Below the pieces are notes generated by a model. That model was given only the letters and a program-made list of their open reading frames with translations, ran no database searches and was not told the DNA's origin. Shown one piece after another: positions 14,001-25,300 of a stretch of DNA of 64,000 bases. Each line of letters opens with the position of its first letter. Position 1 is the stretch's first letter. Origin of the DNA: Nipponacmea schrenckii. Its lineage: Eukaryota; Mollusca; Gastropoda; Lottiidae. Both the position numbers and the translations under genes were made by a program. The DNA lies in the NCBI GenBank assembly GCA_030562195.1, contig JAUJPP010000003.1:43096602-43160601 (forward strand). The letters are read 5' to 3'.

Positions 14001-17000
14001 TGGCAGAAAAATTGATAATATGTAAAAAGAAGCCATAAATAACACTGATACAAAAAAAAATTCTTTTATGAATCATCAATGGTTTAGCTAAATCTTATAA
14101 AAAAAATTAACTAACAGAAACACATAATATATCATAATTGGCACATAAAATACTATCACATATTTAAATAATAAACATCATCAAGTAACAATGTCACATA
14201 CACTACAATAGATTATCTTTGAACATTTCAGCCACTTTTTCTGATGTTTTTCTTTACAAATACATTCGTCACATAAAGATGATATATATTCGAATGAATA
14301 AAAAACTTACATTTATCAAGTTCTGCATGTGGTGCACCTATACTCATTGGTATTCTAAACTGAGTAGGGTCATCTGATTCTAATATTTTTATCAACTCAT
14401 CATCAGTTACATCTGGTGGACTGGGAACCTTAAAATTAATCATATCAGTAATGAAATAAGTCTGAAACATTATGCCATTTAACCTGGATAGCTATCTCTT
14501 ATAGTAGTTGGTTCAGTCAGAAACTTTAACCCCTTCCTATAGAGATATTTAACCCCTTCCTATTGAGATATTTAACCCCTTCCTATAGAGATATTTGCTA
14601 TTGAGACTGGACCAAACCCAAAACACCAATTGAAAATAGGCTATGTTCCTTATGTAATAATAATAAAATCGAAGATGAATTTCATGTTATTATGGTATGT
14701 AATGCATACAATGATATAAGAAGAAATTATTTAATTGAATTTGTAGACCCCACACTACCAAAATATCATGAGTTTAGCTATGATTTATTTTTATTAGTTA
14801 TGGCAGACGATAATGCCCAGTTAAAACTAGGTCAATTTTTAGAACAAATGTCTTATAGGAGAAAATTGTTATTGTAATTTTATATATTTATAGTGCTCTT
14901 TTTAAAATTTTAAACATTTTATATACTCACTGCCTTTTTTAAATAGTTAACATATTCTGAACTGTTTTATGTCATTAGTGCTTCTATAAATACCGTGGTT
15001 TTAAGACAATTTTTATTCTAATAGCCTTTGTTGATTTTCTTAAATCATATTTTGTTTATTTTGTATTAAAAAAATTTTAACTCTTGTTAATTTACAGTTT
15101 ATGAATTTTAAAGTATTTAATCTGCTGTATTTAAAAATTTACTGTGATAATTTAGTTTATACTGTAGTGTATCGTAGGTCAAATATGGCCGGAAATCATT
15201 ATTTTTATTTTGTATATAGATATTGTTGTAATATGTAATGATTTGTTACACTTAAATAAAAATATTAATAAAAATATTATTATTATTTAACCCCTTCCTA
15301 TTGAGATATTTAACCCCTTCCTATTGAGATATTTAACCCCTTCCTATTGAGATATTTAACCCCTTCCTATGGAGATATTTAACCCCTTCCTATGGAGATA
15401 TTTAACCCCTTCCTATAGAGATATTTAAACCCTTCCTTTTGAGATATTAAACCCCTTCCTATGGAGATATTTAACCCCTTCCTATTGAGATATTTAACCC
15501 CTTCCTATTGAGATATTTAACCCCTTCCTATAGAGATATTTAACCCCTTCCTATTGAGATATTTAACCCCTTCCTATTGAGATATTTAACCCCTTCCTAT
15601 TGAGATATTTAACCCCTTCCTATTGAGATATTTAACCCCTTCCTATTGAGATATTTAACCCCTTCCTATGGAGATATTTAACCCCTTCCTATTGAGATAT
15701 TTAACCCCTTCCTATTGAGATATTTAACCCCTTCCTATTGAGATATTTAACCCCTTCCTATTGAGATATTTAACCCCTTCCTATTGAGATATTTAACCCC
15801 TTCCTATGGAGATATTTAACCCCTTCCTATGGAGATATTTAACCCCTTCCTATAGAGATATTTAACCCTTCCTATTGAGATATTTAACCCCTTCCTATGG
15901 AGATATTTAACCCCTTCCTATTGAGATATTTAACCCCTTCCTATTGAGATATTTAACCCCTTCCTATAGAGATATTTGACCCCTTCCTATTGAAATATAT
16001 TTAACCCCTTTCTATGGAGATATTTAACCCCTTCCTATGGAGATATTCAACCCCTTCCTATGGAGATATTTTCAACCTTTTTCTATACATTTACAAATTT
16101 TGCAATTGAAATGGAGCAGTTTACCTTTAAAAACTTATTTTATAAGTTGCTGAAGTTGCAATCATTTTTACAAATAGACAATAGCTTTTTTTCTCTAATA
16201 TTAACATTTAACATTAAACATTATTATTTTGTAAAACACATAAAATAACTCATATGTCATGGATATCAGAGAAAAACTATCCTCTTTTGTTAATTTTGTT
16301 AATACCAGTAGGCCTATGACATATAAAATGATAAATCTAGAAGGCAGGGTTCAAATGTAAAGTGGTATCAAATGTCAATTTTTCAGCAAAAATTACTTCC
16401 TTTTATCTGTGCAAAATGAGAGAAAAAACATCTGGAAAACTGAATTCCATTACTTACATTATCTGCTGTACAGATATTGACGAAAAACTTTTCATCTTTT
16501 TTATTCTTGAGTTTGACACAAAATCCTGAAACATTGGGAAAATGACACATTAATGAATAGAAGGACTGTTATTTATGGTTAAAATGCGCAATGTTTGTGC
16601 TACAATACAATATATAAACTTGACAAACCTGGTGATGGTATAACTGTAGAAAATGGTTTGTTCTGTGTTTGTAATTCACTTGATAGTTTATCAGTATCTT
16701 CACCAGTAGTCTACAAAGTACAAAACAAAATATTCAGATTAGAAATACCGGTAGGCCTACTGAAAATCAAAAATAATATTCTGCCACCTTGGTCCTTTTT
16801 AAAACCTGTATGGGCTAAGATTAAACAGTTTTTCAAGAACAAGGGCAATAACTTTGTTTTTGATTAAATTCTTTTGATTTTCAACAGGGTTCAGAACAAA
16901 TTGTTCTAGTGTTTAGTAGGCCTATATAAAATACAATTACCAAGTTCATTTGACACGGTTCAATTTAGCCGAATAGTACTGTTTAAAATAGACAACAATA

Positions 17001-17336
17001 TTTATCCTTTTTTAGTTATTTTCTTTAAGTTGTACAAAAGTCTGTGAACAAAAAACCATAATGTTTACAGTCTTTCTGTCCATGGCTTTGTTTGGTTGTT
17101 TTCCCTGACATACAATCCAATCAAATAACTACAAGGATAGTGGCTTTTGTGAAAATGGGGGTAATGTCAAAGACAGTTCTTTTTGCCTTTGCCCATATTA
17201 TCATTTATGACATTCATGACACTAGGACTGTATGGTGAATGGAATGAAAGATCTAAACTTAGTATTATTGTACCGATTCTAAAAGTAGACGATTAAGCAA
17301 TGCTTGCGCTTGATCAGTTTGTTCCTGTTCTAACAT
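8480..17336 (-). CDS. PIH1D1: PIH1 domain-containing protein 1 (R2TP complex adaptor)
   Basis: Nine minus-strand exons join in frame to a 328-residue protein: 17336-17274 (ATG at 17336-17334), 16710-16629, 16525-16458, 14428-14311, 10542-10399, 9948-9855, 9449-9348, 9195-9108, 8707-8480 (stop TAA). All introns read GT-AG on the minus strand. Recognisable blocks: PGFCVKLKNKKDEKFFVNIC, FRIPMSIGAPHAELDK, GQGCTAYDVIVNPSFY and EWVILKNRKFVGDLAEQY form the PIH1 domain; the last two exons (EYLIAEIHLPL, DLGEDRIVLETRSNVYDLDI) form the C-terminal CS-like beta-sandwich. Known of the family: PIH1D1 recruits DSDD phospho-peptide clients such as TELO2 to R2TP/HSP90. Human is about 290 residues, so this is slightly longer in the linker before the CS domain. 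Introns 1-4 carry the minisatellite and the 1.1-kb repeats. Head to head with ALDH16A1. Confidence 0.93.
10869..12067. repeat. 1.1-kb interspersed repeat, copy 1 (with doubled 47-bp head)
   Basis: Lies in a PIH1D1 intron. It starts with two perfect-looking tandem 47-bp units at 10869 and 10916 (ATTACGTATTTCGACTTTGG...), followed by a T-run, then about 1.05 kb ending GTAAGCAATTCTAG. The body repeats at 12068-13158 with very high identity and again around 20143-28758. The ends share ACGTATTTCG in inverted orientation (start, and CGAAATACGT near the end), which hints at worn terminal inverted repeats. No ORF or known protein is present. Probably a non-autonomous element of unknown class. Confidence 0.85.
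12068..13158. repeat. 1.1-kb interspersed repeat, copy 2 (tandem with copy 1)
   Basis: Follows copy 1 directly (GCAATTCTAG joined to TTTTATTTTTT) without the 47-bp head, so the two form a tandem dimer with few differences. It keeps the T-run, the TTCTTGGATGAGTTTGCAGA block, paired CCGGAAGT motifs and the AATTCTAG end. The high identity of the dimer points to recent duplication or gene conversion. Confidence 0.85.
13540..13960. repeat. Degenerate AT-rich repeat with GGGCAATAACT motif
   Basis: Contains spaced copies of a motif like GTCAAGGGCAATAACT, with ATCAATAA and ACCAAATTTCATTCAAATC phrases, ending near GACAGACGGACGGAC. The same phrases form the long degenerate array at 51.7-53.07 kb. Non-coding as far as I can see. 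Confidence 0.55.
14527..14604 (+). repeat. 23-bp minisatellite, left part
   Basis: About three units of TTTAACCCCTTCCTATAGAGATA. The array is interrupted by a truncated LINE tail and resumes at 15286. Confidence 0.9.
14605..15285 (+). mobile_element. 5'-truncated LINE 3' end inserted in minisatellite
   Basis: An open frame to the stop at 14875-14877 codes the last ~90 residues of a non-LTR ORF2. It holds the C-terminal zinc motif CSLCNNNKIEDEFHVIMVC (C-x2-C-x8-H-x4-C) and ends QMSYRRKLLL. A ~400-bp AT-rich 3' UTR follows, with a simple AATA/ATT tail just before the minisatellite resumes. Only the extreme 3' end was inserted, the usual outcome of abortive target-primed reverse transcription. 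Confidence 0.8.
15286..16070 (+). repeat. 23-bp minisatellite, main array (~34 units)
   Basis: About 34 head-to-tail units of TTTAACCCCTTCCTATTGAGATA. Most variation is at one spot (TATTGAG, TATGGAG or TATAGAG), so the array is a mix of three unit variants. It sits inside a PIH1D1 intron (14429-16457). Confidence 0.95.
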
Positions 17337-19338
17337 ACTTCACGATCCGGTGTTTCAAGTCTGAAAATGAGATGAAATGTAGAGCGCAAGGGATATCCCG
17401 AATTTCTCACTAAAAAAATTCAATAGTATTTGTTGACCGGTCGCCACTATCAACAAACTCGCCAGTCAATGCTTCCGTACATTTTTGAGAATATACACAA
17501 ACATGTAAAACGAAATATATCGTATCACATACATACGGATCTATACTACTAACTCACAACCCATTAACAATGTTGTTGCGAACTTTATTTCATGACCAGA
17601 GATGTTGAATTGTTACTGCATTAGTAAACAATGGAGTAGTCTTTACAGTTATTGAATCTGAAAAGAATAATTCTGTGATTGTATTATTGTATGTAGGTCT
17701 GATATGATGTCATGTTAATAAATTGTTTTGTTTTTTTTTGTACATTTTGACTTTTTTTGTGTACATTTTGACTTTTTTCTGTAGACATTTTGACTTTTTT
17801 CTGTAGACATTTTAACAAGTGGACATTTTGACCACATCACATTAGGGAATAAGTTTCTATTCAAAATTGGAATTATAGGCCTTGTAACTATTAAAACATA
17901 AATACCACTCCCTCCCATCAGCGGAATTCTAATCAGCGTTGAAAGTAAAATCACATAGAACCAGACATGCATTTTCATGATAGTTAAAACCAAGCAAAAT
18001 TTAAAAAACAAATATTTAGGATGTGTTTGTATCTTGGAAATTGACCCGGAGTTTTTATTTGTCGTATCTACGCGAGAAAGATATTTTTTAACCCTATTTT
18101 GCGAGTCGTATCGGATCAGGTCCAGTTTGGGAACGGTTAGAATCCAGATAAATTTAATTGGAAATGCTGATTTGGTCAATTCTTGGAAATATTTGTTTGT
18201 TTTTATGGTTACAATCATATACGATTCAAACACTTCAAGATAAAAAAAATCCGCCCAGACTGTCCTTTGAATAACATGTATAAATCAACATGATTATGAA
18301 TTTGGACATGCCTATAGAACAATTGGCAATTTCTTTTGGATTTTATAATTATAATTCAGTAATGTAACAATTTTCAATGTATAGTTTTACATTTCAGTTC
18401 ATTCCAGTAATAAAGTATACAATTCATTACAGTAATAATGAATACAAGTAATAGGGCCTACTTATACAATCATTCCAGTAATACAATTCACTTCAGTAAT
18501 AATAATGTATACAGTAATTCGAGTAATAATGTATTCATTTTAGTTAAAATGCATGCAATTCATTTCAGTAGTAATGTATACGATTCAGTCTTGACTTACA
18601 ATACTCATGTCTGTGGTTATCGTTTAAAATTCAGTAACAATATATAAAATCCAATGCAGTGTGTTGGATTATAATCATTTGTTCACGAATGAAATATGCT
18701 CCGAAATTTTCAAATTAGGAAAGAGTTTGTGGGTGAGCAGAAATCAGTATTATATTATATTATATAGCTTTCATATTTCACGTGTCCAATATTGAAAAAT
18801 AATGATGTCTCCTCTTTTCTTGAGACTCCTTTATGTGAAGAATAGATTTAGAAATAGAAAGTGAAATTCCAAGTTCATATATACACCTAATTCAAGATCT
18901 AATTATTTAGACCCAAAAATGGTGAACCCTGCCTCTTTAAGTTTCGATGAAATTTCTAGTTTAATTCATTTATAACAATTTCCTAACTGTGACATATCAT
19001 AGTTTCTAATATTTTGTAATAATTCATTTTTAATTGTGAGTATAATACAACTAACCGCAACTTCAACTACTCTGATTATTTTATTTTATAAATTTAATAC
19101 AAATACAAATATTTCGTTTCTTATTAATTTCTAATACATGTTTGTAGTGTAGCCGCTGTAGACGAACTTTCAGTGACGATTCGTGTTGTCTTGCCAAGAA
19201 ACTTGCCTTGACGATTTGTTTACTTATTGCGACTCAACCAATCAAAGTACTGATTACGTCAAAATTGATGACCTTGATAACGGCAGGTGCTCGAATTCTT
19301 ATTGGTTCCTATCTAAGTTAGGTCAATGGGTCATAAAC
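17337..19338. promoter_or_regulatory. Shared intergenic region of head-to-head PIH1D1 and ALDH16A1
   Basis: The two start codons point away from each other across 2.0 kb, so both promoters and 5' UTRs should lie here. I see no clear TATA box. The interval includes a short tandem repeat (17740-17836) and a degenerate CAGTAATA-rich stretch (about 18390-18650). The frame of ALDH16A1 stays open upstream to 19183, but homology to ALDH16A1 begins at the ATG at 19339. Confidence 0.5.
17740..17836. repeat. Short ~27-bp tandem repeat
   Basis: Three to four copies of a unit like GTACATTTTGACTTTTTTCT. An overlapping long minus-strand ORF (17715-18233) is low-complexity because of it and is not a convincing gene. 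Confidence 0.7.
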
Positions 19339-22300
19339 ATGGCAGCTACTGGAATCTCCACAGAGCACAATTCTGTTGCAAATATTTTCGAATCACTAAA
19401 TTACGGTCCTGCTCCAGAGGCTGACAACGTTGCTAAGGTTTAGTTTTATGCACACTGTTTTGATTTATTCCATTTTTAGTTAACCTAAACTTTACAGTTC
19501 AAAGTTTGAGTAGAATTTTGCATGAGTTCTCTCTGGTGATAATGTTATGCTGTACTAAGATATATAATCAAATAGAACACTCAATATAGCAATAGGCCTG
19601 TGTAATGTAAATTGACCTTTGCTCTAAGGAGGTTGTAATATTTGTTCAATGCATAGCATGGCTGTACATTTAATCCTCAAAAAACAGAAATAAGTAATAA
19701 ACAATAATTAATAAGTGGAGACATACATTTAACCATTAACCAAAGGCCAAAGAGTATGTAAGACACTAGGTCAGTAAAGTAGGCCAACAATTATAAAGTA
19801 CATACCACAACAAAGTCTTGTCAGAATCATTGAAAATTTCCATTTAAATAGAATGATCATGGATAAAATATAAGGTCCATTGCCATAGAGCTGAAACACA
19901 CTTGCATGTGCAATAACAGTAGGCCTACCATAGTCTATGTTAGTAAAATACACCAAAGTATTTGGATGCAATAAAATTAATTTTATTTTTCAAAAGGCAT
20001 GGTTAGAAGATCATGGCAGGGATTTTGGACATTTTATTGATGGTAAATGGTATAAACCAACAGATGAAAGAAAAAAATATGAAACTAAGTCACCATCCAC
20101 AGGTACATGTATTTGATATAGGCTGTAGATTGAAATGACATAATTACGTATTTCGACTTTGGCGAAAACGTATTGTAATCGTTCAGATTATTTTATTTAT
20201 TTATTTTTTTTTGCCATTCTTGGATGAGTTTGCAGACAAACTGGTAAAAGGTACAGAAATTCTAAATCTACAGTTGATCTTAGAATGATTTCTATTATCA
20301 AATAAAACAAAACCGGAAGTTCTATCTCTGACCGGAAGTGAGAACCAGAAGTTAAGTTTTTTATGCTTTAGCAAGTTTATTTTCGGTTCCAATTTGACCG
20401 GATTTTCAGATTTGAAAACTTTAATGTATTTGTCAACTATATATATGCACAGCTTTATGGAACAACAATCACTGGTTAAAGTTTATGCTACTTTTCGGCG
20501 TGTTTCCCCCGCCGTCCTCAGGCACAGAATGACAAGACATGATAGGCAACGATATATATACAATTGTACTTATTATTAAAATAACACAAGAGATAAAATA
20601 TTTTATTATTGCAACTACATTAATGTTAAAAGGTAAGATAAAAAGGAAAATACTTAAAATAACATACAATTCTGATTCAATTAAGAGGGGTTATAATTAA
20701 AATAACACAAGAGATAAAATGTTTTATTATTGCAAATACATTTATGTTTAAAGGTATGAAAAAAAGGAAACTGATTCTTAAAATAACATACAATTCTGAT
20801 TCAATTAAGGGGGTTAATTGAAGATTAAGTAAATAATTGTTTTATTAATAGTGAATAATATCATATAAAACTAACTAGTGATTGGGAAGTGAAGTGCTTT
20901 ATTTACCAAATATGAATAAATTTATGCAAATTAGTAATTCAGTCAGATAAGTTTGTCATATGCATGTGAAATTCTGACACCTTCATCTCTGTTTAGGTCT
21001 GGCTGGTATCTTCTGATGTTGATGGCTTCATGAAGTCTCCTGGTTTTATCAATATGCTTTTTTAATGTCAGTATGTTGGTATTTTCAAAGTTTACTTTAT
21101 GTCCTGTTTTTCCCCCCATAGCAAGATGTTCAGCTACAGCTGATGTTCCTTCATTGCCAGGTTTGTCTTGGTGGTCTTTTAGACGAACATCAAGGGGTCT
21201 TTTGGTTTCCCCAATGTAAGAGCTTCCACAGGAACATTCAACTCGGTAAACGCATCCCTTAGGCTTTTGGTTGTTGGAGGGATTCAATTTTCCATTGGCT
21301 TTGAGTAAGTCTTTAAGTGTTGTATTAACTGAAAACACTGTTTCAATACCAACCGACTTCTTTAGGATCTTCTTAATTTGGGATGATGCCTTTCCAATGA
21401 ATAGTATAACTATGCGGTTTGGGGGTCTGTTTGTGTCAGATTGTTGGTTGGTGGGTTTTGCCATCAGTGTTGATCGAATGGCTTCATGAACAAAAGTAGA
21501 AGGATAGTTGTTGTGCATACAAAATACATTCTTGATGTGTTGTAGCTCTTGTTGAAAGTATTCTGGATCACAAATCCTTTTTGCTCTTCTGACCAGTGTT
21601 GTGATGGCTGCCCTTTTGACATGTTGAGGTGTGTTAGACTGGAAGTTTACATCTGATCTGTATGTGTAGGTTTCCTATAAACACACGTCTTCAGCTGACC
21701 TCCTATCCGCATAATTCTCACATCCAAAAAGGGTATTGAGTCATTTTCTTCTTTTTCCATAGTAAATTTTATCCTTCGATGCTGAGCATTTAGGTGTTGA
21801 AGTAGAGCAGTTGGCTCATCATTTTCTCCAAGCATAACAAAGGTGTCATCAACTTTCCGGAACCAGCAGATTGGCGAGATTGGTGATGTTTCCATGGTCT
21901 TTTCTTCAAAGGCTGTCATGTAGATTTCAGTGATCAACGGTGACAAGGGGCTTCCCATTGGTAGACCGTGGATTTGTTCGTAGATCTCATCTCCCCAAGT
22001 GAAGTAGGTAGATGACATACACATCTGAATTAGGTCGACAATGCTGTCTGTAGTTAGTGTGGTATCTTATGGAGTATCTAATTCTGATATCTTTTCTCTG
22101 ATGATACTCAACACATCCTTACATGGAACATTGGTGAATAGGTCGACGACATCATATGAGTACATCTTCCCGATGTTCTGCAGTTCCTTCAATTTGGTAA
22201 CAAATTCATCGCTTCTCGGCCTTTTGGCTAAGATCACTGAGAATGATTAGTATACTCGTTTTTATATAAAGGGACTAGATAGAAAGCATTCTTACAGTGT

Positions 22301-25300
22301 GACGTTTACTTACTTACCTGATGTCTAAAATGGTGGATACAATCCATGGTTTAAAATGACTCAACATACAAGAAGTGTTCGTTTTGAGAATGATGGAATG
22401 GTTGCCATTAAAACATTTAAAAGGACCAATACCCTCCTGATTCACTCAAACGGCATTACAGAACCAAAGATAAAATCTACAGAGATCTTAGACTTCATAC
22501 TTGAAAAAGGTAAACCTTATAATTACATCCCTTGGATAAGATGCCTGCAAAATGTCCAGCCCAACACCTTTTTCTTAACAACATTTGAAGAATCACAGGT
22601 ACACAATTTTATTGACATCTTTGAAAACGATATGGCAATCCATAATTTGAAATTGGAACTTGAAATATGCAAGGAAGAAGTATGGGAACAACCTATTGAC
22701 AAAATGGTTATTACCTGCTATAATGCTCCTATCCACCTAAAAAATGAAAGTATTGCCAATAAGCTACAACAATATTGCACTGTTTTCAGTGTACGTGACA
22801 CTACTTTTGGAGCCTACCCCAGCGTACAGAGTGGCACACGGCAAGTACATGTCAAGGACATGAAAAAGCCAATACCATCTGCTATATTCATATCTGGCTT
22901 CCGCATTGTTGTCAGATATGAAGGACAGCCTAGGCAGGGTAGAAAATGTTATCAATGCCACGAATACGGGCATATTGGACGCGAATGTCCACATGCTTCC
23001 AAACCTGAAGCTACGACTACTGAAACTACGTATGCAAAAGTAGTTGAACAAAACCCGGCAAATACCACCATGCCTATAACGTTGGTCGGAACATCTGAGC
23101 CAATAATTACCCCAAGGCCAGGAAAAACTAATGGGCTAACGGTCTTGGATGGAGATGGGGACAAATGTTGTCCACCAGACATAAATACTGTCGAACCTAA
23201 CACATCGACCCCCAAAAAAGTCTGGAGGTATAGACACACCACCAGCCCCACCCCCCCTCCCAAAAACCTTACCGCCATCGGTTGAAGTAGCAGCAGCTAC
23301 AATCTCTTCTCTTTTCGGTACTTCAGCGTCCTCTGTGGAGCAGAATACCGAAAACTCAAACCCAACCTCAACAATTTTTTCAGATATTTCTGACAGTTCA
23401 TTTCAGATAGCTCCAACTGCAAAATACAACGAGAAAAGAAAACTGAGCGAATCTATAACTGAAGACTTGGAAAAGAAGGCTCGAGTTCTCTCAACTTCTT
23501 TTTCGACTGACGTATAAATTCATCAATCAGGTAGTACTAACTAAATCTAACCCTAAACACCCTTTTTATCCCCTTTAATATGGCCTTATCAATTCTTACT
23601 TTCAATATCCACAAACATACTACTGCAATACCACAAATACTACAATCATACAAGAACACTCACATCATAAATCTTCAAGAAACATCGATAATTACAGATT
23701 TAAACAAACACTATCTCCAAGACACATCGCATTACAAATTATACACAAACAATGGTACTTACAACTCCAAAGGTGTCGCTACACTGGTTATGAACAACTA
23801 TACAGTTAGAAATAAAACCCCACCTAGATTCCTAGAAGGTAGATTTTTACACCTAGAAATAGTAATAGAAAACAATATATACCATCTTTTAAATATCTAT
23901 AGCCCAGTTACTTACACTGAAACAACAAACTTCTATAACAACATCAGTACATACATGAACCAACACCTTAACCCAAATCAACCCACCATACTTTTAGGCG
24001 ATTTCAACTTTGTAGCAAACGAAATAGATGCAACATACCCACAAATCCATAGAATGTCAAAGAACACTAAAGAGAACTTTCTGCATACACTACAACAATT
24101 ACAACTAATAGATACTTTCAGAACAACTTACCCCAATAAACTTTCATATACTTACCTTACAAAATCTAGACTTGATAGAATTTATATCAGTCAACATCTC
24201 CTAGCTATACTTATTGACATAAAACACCTTACAACCACTATCAGTGACCATAAACCAGTAACTGCAACACTAAAAATAAATAGAAACAAATGGGGAAAGT
24301 CCTACTGGAAATTAAATACATCCATACTTCAAGAAAAAATATACAAAACACATATCATATATATAATACAACATTTCAAAACAATAAAACATACTTACCT
24401 TAATCCGCTATTATGGTGGGAAGACCTGAAAAAGAAAATCAAAGATATATCAATCAAACACTCAACAAGAATACTTAAAGACAATAAACAGAAACTTAAT
24501 GAGAATTACCAAAAACTTGAAACCTTAGAGCAAGACAAAGACACCAACATACATGAAATAGAATTAGTCAAAACTACCATTCAGAACATCGGACATGCAT
24601 TAAACCTAGGTACCCTAATCAGATCAAAAGTCCCTTTCACAAATGGTGACCTTAACAACACCGACATATACAAAATGTTTGAAAAGAAAAAGTCCATCAA
24701 TAAAAACATAAACCAACTTGAGCATAGTGACGGTAAAGCAGCGAGTACCCAAACTGAAATAATGGACATAGTGCAAACGTTCTATACCAACCTGTACAAA
24801 TCGCAATACATTTCAGATAACACCATCAAAACTTACTTAAATTCCATTCAACTTCCAACCATCTCAGAAACACAACAGCTATCAATATCAAATAACATCA
24901 GCAAACACGAAGTATTACAAGCATTACAATCTTTCCAAAACAACAAATCTCCCGGTATTGATGGAATCCCAAAGGAATTCTACCTGGAATTTTGGGCTGA
25001 ACTCGGAGACCAGTTAACGGAAACGATAAATAACATCTACCTGAGTAAAACTCTAACAAAAACACAAAGTACAGCCATAATTACAATCGCATACAAAGAG
25101 AAAGGCAGCACAAAACAATTAAAAAACTACAGACCTATTTCCTTACTGACTACAGACTACAAAATTATCACTAAAGTACTAGCAAACAGACTCAAAAAAA
25201 CCCTCAACACCCTAATATATACAACTCAATCTGGGGCGGGAGAAAACAAAACCATTATCAACAACCTACACTCTATCAAATTCATATTGCAATACATGGA

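Larger units (their letters stand above)
20439..22207 (-). mobile_element. Penelope-like element, 3' part
   Basis: A minus-strand element whose coding part is an RT followed by a GIY-YIG endonuclease, the hallmark of endonuclease-bearing Penelope-like elements. About 430 bases of 3' UTR follow, ending TGTGCATATATAT at 20439. The 3' UTR contains two related ~120-bp stretches (about 20575-20700 and 20700-20820), each starting TAAAATAACACAAGAGATAA on the plus strand. The N-terminal part of the RT is missing: the element stops exactly where the U2 sequence begins. Confidence 0.88.

Noticed and set aside
15286..16070. CRISPR-like array
   Set aside because: Regular repeats but no unique spacers, and the DNA is eukaryotic; it is a minisatellite.
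17715..18233. 172-codon minus-strand ORF in the PIH1D1-ALDH16A1 interval
   Set aside because: Its C-terminal half is a translated tandem repeat (KKSKCTQ) and the rest has no family resemblance; an equally long ORF overlaps on the other strand.
22208..22236. Functional U2 snRNA gene
   Set aside because: Only nt 1-29 match; the branch-site recognition, Sm site and 3' stem-loops are missing and Penelope sequence lies where the promoter should be.
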